Shown here: positions 29,201 through 31,939 of the stretch, piece after piece
How the letters are laid out: each line of letters begins with the position of its first letter
Numbering within the stretch: the first letter of the stretch is position 1
Made by a program: the position numbers and the translations under genes
Notes under the pieces: model-generated
Told to the model about the DNA's origin: nothing
Seen by the model: the letters and a program-made list of their open reading frames with translations, nothing else
Database searches by the model: none
DNA from: a virus
DNA length: 31,939 bases
Virus record (IMG/VR): IMGVR_UViG_3300037961_001168
Span: 1 to 31,939 of that record
Reading direction: 5' to 3' (one strand)

Positions 29201-29224
29201 GTTATAAACCTTTGCATATATTTG

Positions 29225-29323
29225 CTAATCTTTATCAAATATCATATACAGCATGAACAAGAGTACGCTCGCAGCAACCATCCCAAACAGTGTACCTAAC
29301 ACTCCAAGCACTATGTCAATCAT
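29225..29323 (-). CDS. Possible 32-residue membrane peptide
   Basis: MIDIVLGVLGTLFGMVAASV followed by LLFMLYMIFDKD: one hydrophobic helix covering most of the peptide. The ATG lies inside the adenine methyltransferase end (8-base overlap, ATGATTGA), which is the coupling style used throughout this genome. Nothing else supports it; it could be chance, but single-helix microproteins are common in phages. Confidence 0.45.
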   Translation of the reverse strand: MIDIVLGVLGTLFGMVAASVLLFMLYMIFDKD

Positions 29324-29867
29324 CAATCACCTCATCTCCCCAAACATCCCAGCCGTTTGCTTTTTCTCTTGCAAATAATTCTATTCTTGGCAAATTGCCA
29401 CACAGTTCTACAATTTTATCTCTAACTACAACCGGTTTTTTTGAGTGTCTATCAATAGGCTCGTGTACTATTTGATGCACTGATTTTGATACTCTTTTTG
29501 GCTTACCCTTTGTGGCTAACAAACAAATTTCATTATTTGCTCTTGTCCAATAACCTAAACCCCAAAAGAAACTGTCTGCTTTTTTATTTTTTTTAACCCA
29601 ACTGAACCCACAAGTTTTATAAGTAAATCCCCACTCTTCTATTGTTTGCAATCCTTCTTTTAATAAAGGGTAAGTAACCCATAAAAACAGAACACAGTTA
29701 TCATCTGCAATATTTTGTATTGGAAGATTGTATATATCTTCTATTTTCATGCAGTCATAATGATTTTCAGCAGATTTTTTTTCTTTGCCTTTTTCAGAAT
29801 AAGTTTTGAATGTCCAAGGTGGATCAGCATATATGATATTGTATTTCTTATTTGGTAATTTAATCAT
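29316..29867 (-). CDS. DNA N6-adenine methyltransferase, MT-A70 family
   Basis: 183 residues. The catalytic DPPW (15-18, NIIYADPPWTF) is followed by CVLFLWVTYPLLKEGLQTIE, ATKGKPKRVSKSVHQIV and the C-terminal PRIELFAREKANGWDVWGDE, all hallmarks of MT-A70-type enzymes of phages. It transfers a methyl group from SAM to N6 of adenine in DNA (or possibly RNA). No restriction partner is adjacent. It overlaps the primase-helicase gene by eight bases, so it is made with replication proteins, which fits methylation of newly made phage DNA against host restriction. Confidence 0.9.
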   Translation of the reverse strand: MIKLPNKKYNIIYADPPWTFKTYSEKGKEKKSAENHYDCMKIEDIYNLPIQNIADDNCVLFLWVTYPLLKEGLQTIEEWGFTYKTCGFSWVKKNKKADSFFWGLGYWTRANNEICLLATKGKPKRVSKSVHQIVHEPIDRHSKKPVVVRDKIVELCGNLPRIELFAREKANGWDVWGDEVIDD

Positions 29868-31939
29868 TCCAATTACTCCCTAATGATCCACCCAGGTCAT
29901 CCTCAATCGGCGTGTAATCTATGTCATATATCTTCTTGCCATTACTTCTGCGCGGCTCGATGCCTCTTTCGTGTAGGACACGGCTTGCTTCTTTGAAGTC
30001 TGGCATCCTCGGGGATTTGATCCCCAAATCGCGCAAGAGCTTAGTCATTTGTACCGGTTGAGTGCGGTCGCTCGTAAAGTCCACATGCTCCAAGATAAGA
30101 TCCTCCACACTAGACTGTGTTCGATATTGCTCATTACTATCTTGCAAGAGCTCACGCTCATCTGGCGAGAGAAACCAATTCTTTTGTCCGGGCACATACA
30201 TTGTTTCTTTTACCTGGGCCCACAGCTGTTGCATGTTGACGCCGTGATTGACGTCTATGTCTCTAACAGCGAGTACCCAAAATCTTCGATTACCCGACGT
30301 GTCCGTCAAAAACTCGCGTGCGTTCACACTGGCATAAAACGCCGTGCGGCGCTGATAGGTCGTAAAGGCTCGGTCATAGGGTAGCCTCAGTTCATCCGTC
30401 TTCGACGTCACAAACGCTTTCAGCTGATCTATGTCGGACTTCTTAAAGGTGGACTCGATTTCGCCTAGCTCTACAATCCAATGACTAACGGCTCTCTTTA
30501 CAGAGTCCTTGTCAGAAGGGTTGAGCGTTGCACCCTCTAAGAGCCAGCCTTTATTGTAATCACATAGGCGCTTGAACCATAAGGTCTTACCGAGTCCTTG
30601 GGCGCCCTGCAAAACAAGTATGCCCTCTAACTCAACGCCATTCTTTTCATAGGCGGCAGCCACACAAGAGATTAACCATTTCTTGAGTAGCAAATCTCGA
30701 AGCTGCGCGGACTCCTCTGTAGTCAGCGAACTGAGAAAGGTAGGTAGTCGGTCTTGTCCATCCCACGGCTCGCTATCAATCCATTCTTTTACCGGGTTGT
30801 ATTCACGCGCTAAGATCTTGAGATAATCCCTCACCTTAGTATGCGGTATGCCCATATTAATACAGCGGTTTTCAACCTCAATCAGCGACGCCTCTTCTTG
30901 CATGTCAGCGATAAAGGTTGTGTCCGGTATGTCTATCTCCATCTTCTTCTTTATCACGTTATAGCGCACATCAATATTGTGCACTTTCATAACCCCACCG
31001 ATATTGTCTTTGGTGTTTAGAAAGCGTCCGCTTGCACTACGACTAAAGTCGTACTCCACCGGGACATCGACATTCTGCAAGACCACCTCGCCTTCCACCA
31101 CTTCAACTTCGTTCTTATGATCGTTATAGTCGCCCTTTGTTTCTGGCATTTGTATCTCGGCGTAACCGCCCTGCTTTTGTATGTAAGCTGCTGCCTTCTG
31201 AGCTTCTTTCTCACCTGTTTTACTATCATCATTATCCGCCACGAAAACGTGCTTATGCCTTGGAAAATACTGATACATAACCTCTGCGACTTTAACAAGA
31301 TTGTAAGCATCGAACGCCACGACCACCGGCTGTGAGCGGTCAGCGTATATAGATGCGGCAGTGGCATAGCCTTCGGCGTAATTTAAGCTGTCGCTTGTTT
31401 TAAATATTTCTCTGCCGAGAAGAAAAAAGCTACCGCTTTTTTTAGAACCAGTGAGAAAACGCTTGGTGCCATCGGGAGCGATAAACTGTAGTCCAACAAT
31501 AGAACCCTGCTTGTCTTTGAGTGGGATAACTAAATTATCATGTTTGTCTTTGCGTAACCCATAAGACAAGACCTGTTTCTTTTCCAGGTAGGCATGTTTT
31601 TGTACTTCCTCACACTGCTCCCAAATAGACTGCGAACGCTGCGCGGCCTGCGAATACTTTTCTGCTGACTTGACTTCGGCTTGACGTCTGAGCTCCTCAA
31701 TCTCGGCGCGTTGCTCTTTAGTCATGCGAAACTTTTGACTGTTCTCTGGTTTCCAGATCGCTGTCGGCTGGTCCGTGCTGATACGATAATCACCTATACG
31801 GCCAAAGGGGGTTGATTGGTCAAGCCATGCTTGATACCAGCCGACGAGCTTTCTCTGATTACCAATGTTGATGTACGCTCGACCTACCGAGCCATCGGTA
31901 ATCAGTCCCTTTTTGGGATCGGGTTCGTAGCCATTAGTG
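29860..31939 (-). CDS. Primase-helicase fusion (TOPRIM + VapE-type), 5' end cut by window
   Basis: 692 residues visible, with no start inside the window: the frame is open past the internal Met at 31725 to the right edge, and the extra 71 residues (LITDGSVGRAYINIGNQRKL; VGWYQAWLDQSTPFGRIGDY) match the N-terminus of TraC/phage-type primases. A TOPRIM domain follows (NYAEGYATAASIY at about visible residue 187; FVADNDDS at 232), then a VapE/D5-like superfamily 3 helicase with Walker A GAQGLGKT (445-452), Walker B HWIVELGEIE (486-495), and SGNRRFWV. It should unwind DNA and prime replication. Confidence 0.88.
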   Translation of the reverse strand, partial: TNGYEPDPKKGLITDGSVGRAYINIGNQRKLVGWYQAWLDQSTPFGRIGDYRISTDQPTAIWKPENSQKFRMTKEQRAEIEELRRQAEVKSAEKYSQAAQRSQSIWEQCEEVQKHAYLEKKQVLSYGLRKDKHDNLVIPLKDKQGSIVGLQFIAPDGTKRFLTGSKKSGSFFLLGREIFKTSDSLNYAEGYATAASIYADRSQPVVVAFDAYNLVKVAEVMYQYFPRHKHVFVADNDDSKTGEKEAQKAAAYIQKQGGYAEIQMPETKGDYNDHKNEVEVVEGEVVLQNVDVPVEYDFSRSASGRFLNTKDNIGGVMKVHNIDVRYNVIKKKMEIDIPDTTFIADMQEEASLIEVENRCINMGIPHTKVRDYLKILAREYNPVKEWIDSEPWDGQDRLPTFLSSLTTEESAQLRDLLLKKWLISCVAAAYEKNGVELEGILVLQGAQGLGKTLWFKRLCDYNKGWLLEGATLNPSDKDSVKRAVSHWIVELGEIESTFKKSDIDQLKAFVTSKTDELRLPYDRAFTTYQRRTAFYASVNAREFLTDTSGNRRFWVLAVRDIDVNHGVNMQQLWAQVKETMYVPGQKNWFLSPDERELLQDSNEQYRTQSSVEDLILEHVDFTSDRTQPVQMTKLLRDLGIKSPRMPDFKEASRVLHERGIEPRRSNGKKIYDIDYTPIEDDLGGSLGSNWND

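Noticed and set aside
29860-31725. Primase-helicase starting at the Met codon at 31725
   Set aside because: The frame is open beyond it and the upstream residues match the conserved N-terminus of the family, so this Met is internal.
1-31939. Window as a complete circular genome
   Set aside because: Joining the two ends puts the left gene and the primase in different frames and gives an early stop, and no terminal repeat is visible. Expected genes such as DNA polymerase and most tail genes are also missing.

Overview
This window is a dense stretch of a double-stranded DNA phage genome, probably a marine podovirus-like phage of a Gram-negative host. The base composition is AT-rich, with almost no intergenic space, many ATGA/TAATG stop-start overlaps, and a full head-packaging-lysis gene set. 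The gpT-like capsid protein, the scaffold, the GroES-like co-chaperonin and several tiny genes resemble those I know from uncultured marine phages and phages of marine Alphaproteobacteria. A Gram-negative host is required by the spanins and by the CsgG-type outer-membrane lipoprotein. I saw no rRNA, tRNA, CRISPR array or insertion sequence. Genes run off both ends (a structural protein at the left, a primase-helicase at the right), so the window is part of a longer genome.

Layout, following minus-strand transcription from right to left: primase-helicase, an MT-A70 adenine methyltransferase and a 32-residue membrane peptide (31939-29225); a repeat-rich control region; a small zinc-ribbon-like protein and the small terminase (29005-28326); a 371-bp intergenic region with phased TTGCA-type repeats; a PDDEXK nuclease, a SET-domain protein, a 2OG-Fe(II) oxygenase and a large polyvalent/internal virion-type protein (27954-24273). 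A plus-strand island follows at 21123-24283: a ribbon-helix-helix regulator, small orphans and a cytosine-5 DNA methyltransferase. It diverges from a serine recombinase at 21011-20223. The minus-strand late region then continues with tail proteins and an S74-type tail fibre (20191-16693), a cluster of small membrane/holin-like proteins (16669-15029), a curli-type secretion cassette (15075-12063), a CHASE2 adenylate cyclase (12063-10312), spanins, a thermonuclease and a lysozyme (10319-8787), the large terminase, portal, co-chaperonin, scaffold and major capsid protein (8704-696), a strong terminator, and two further genes.

The most unusual part is 10312-15075. Five consecutive overlapping genes encode a CsgF-like protein, a CsgG-like outer-membrane export lipoprotein, a secreted curlin-like repeat protein, a secreted FecR-domain protein, and a CHASE2-transmembrane-class III nucleotide cyclase with its recognisable catalytic residues in place. 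They sit inside the lysis module, between holin-like genes and spanins. Together they look like a phage-borne export machine with its own amyloid-like substrate and a periplasm-sensing cyclase. CsgG-like genes are, from memory, known in some marine phages. I do not know of this complete CsgF-CsgG-curlin-FecR-cyclase arrangement being described. Its role (virion or cell-surface fibre, superinfection exclusion, lysis timing through cAMP, or biofilm change) is inference.

The control DNA is also structured: a divergent promoter in which one palindromic TTGCAA hexamer can serve as -35 box for both directions, a promoter that would give a leaderless tail-operon transcript, two stacked RNA hairpins before the large terminase gene, and two clusters of helically phased repeats. 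All functional calls were made by reading the sequence; no database search was run.
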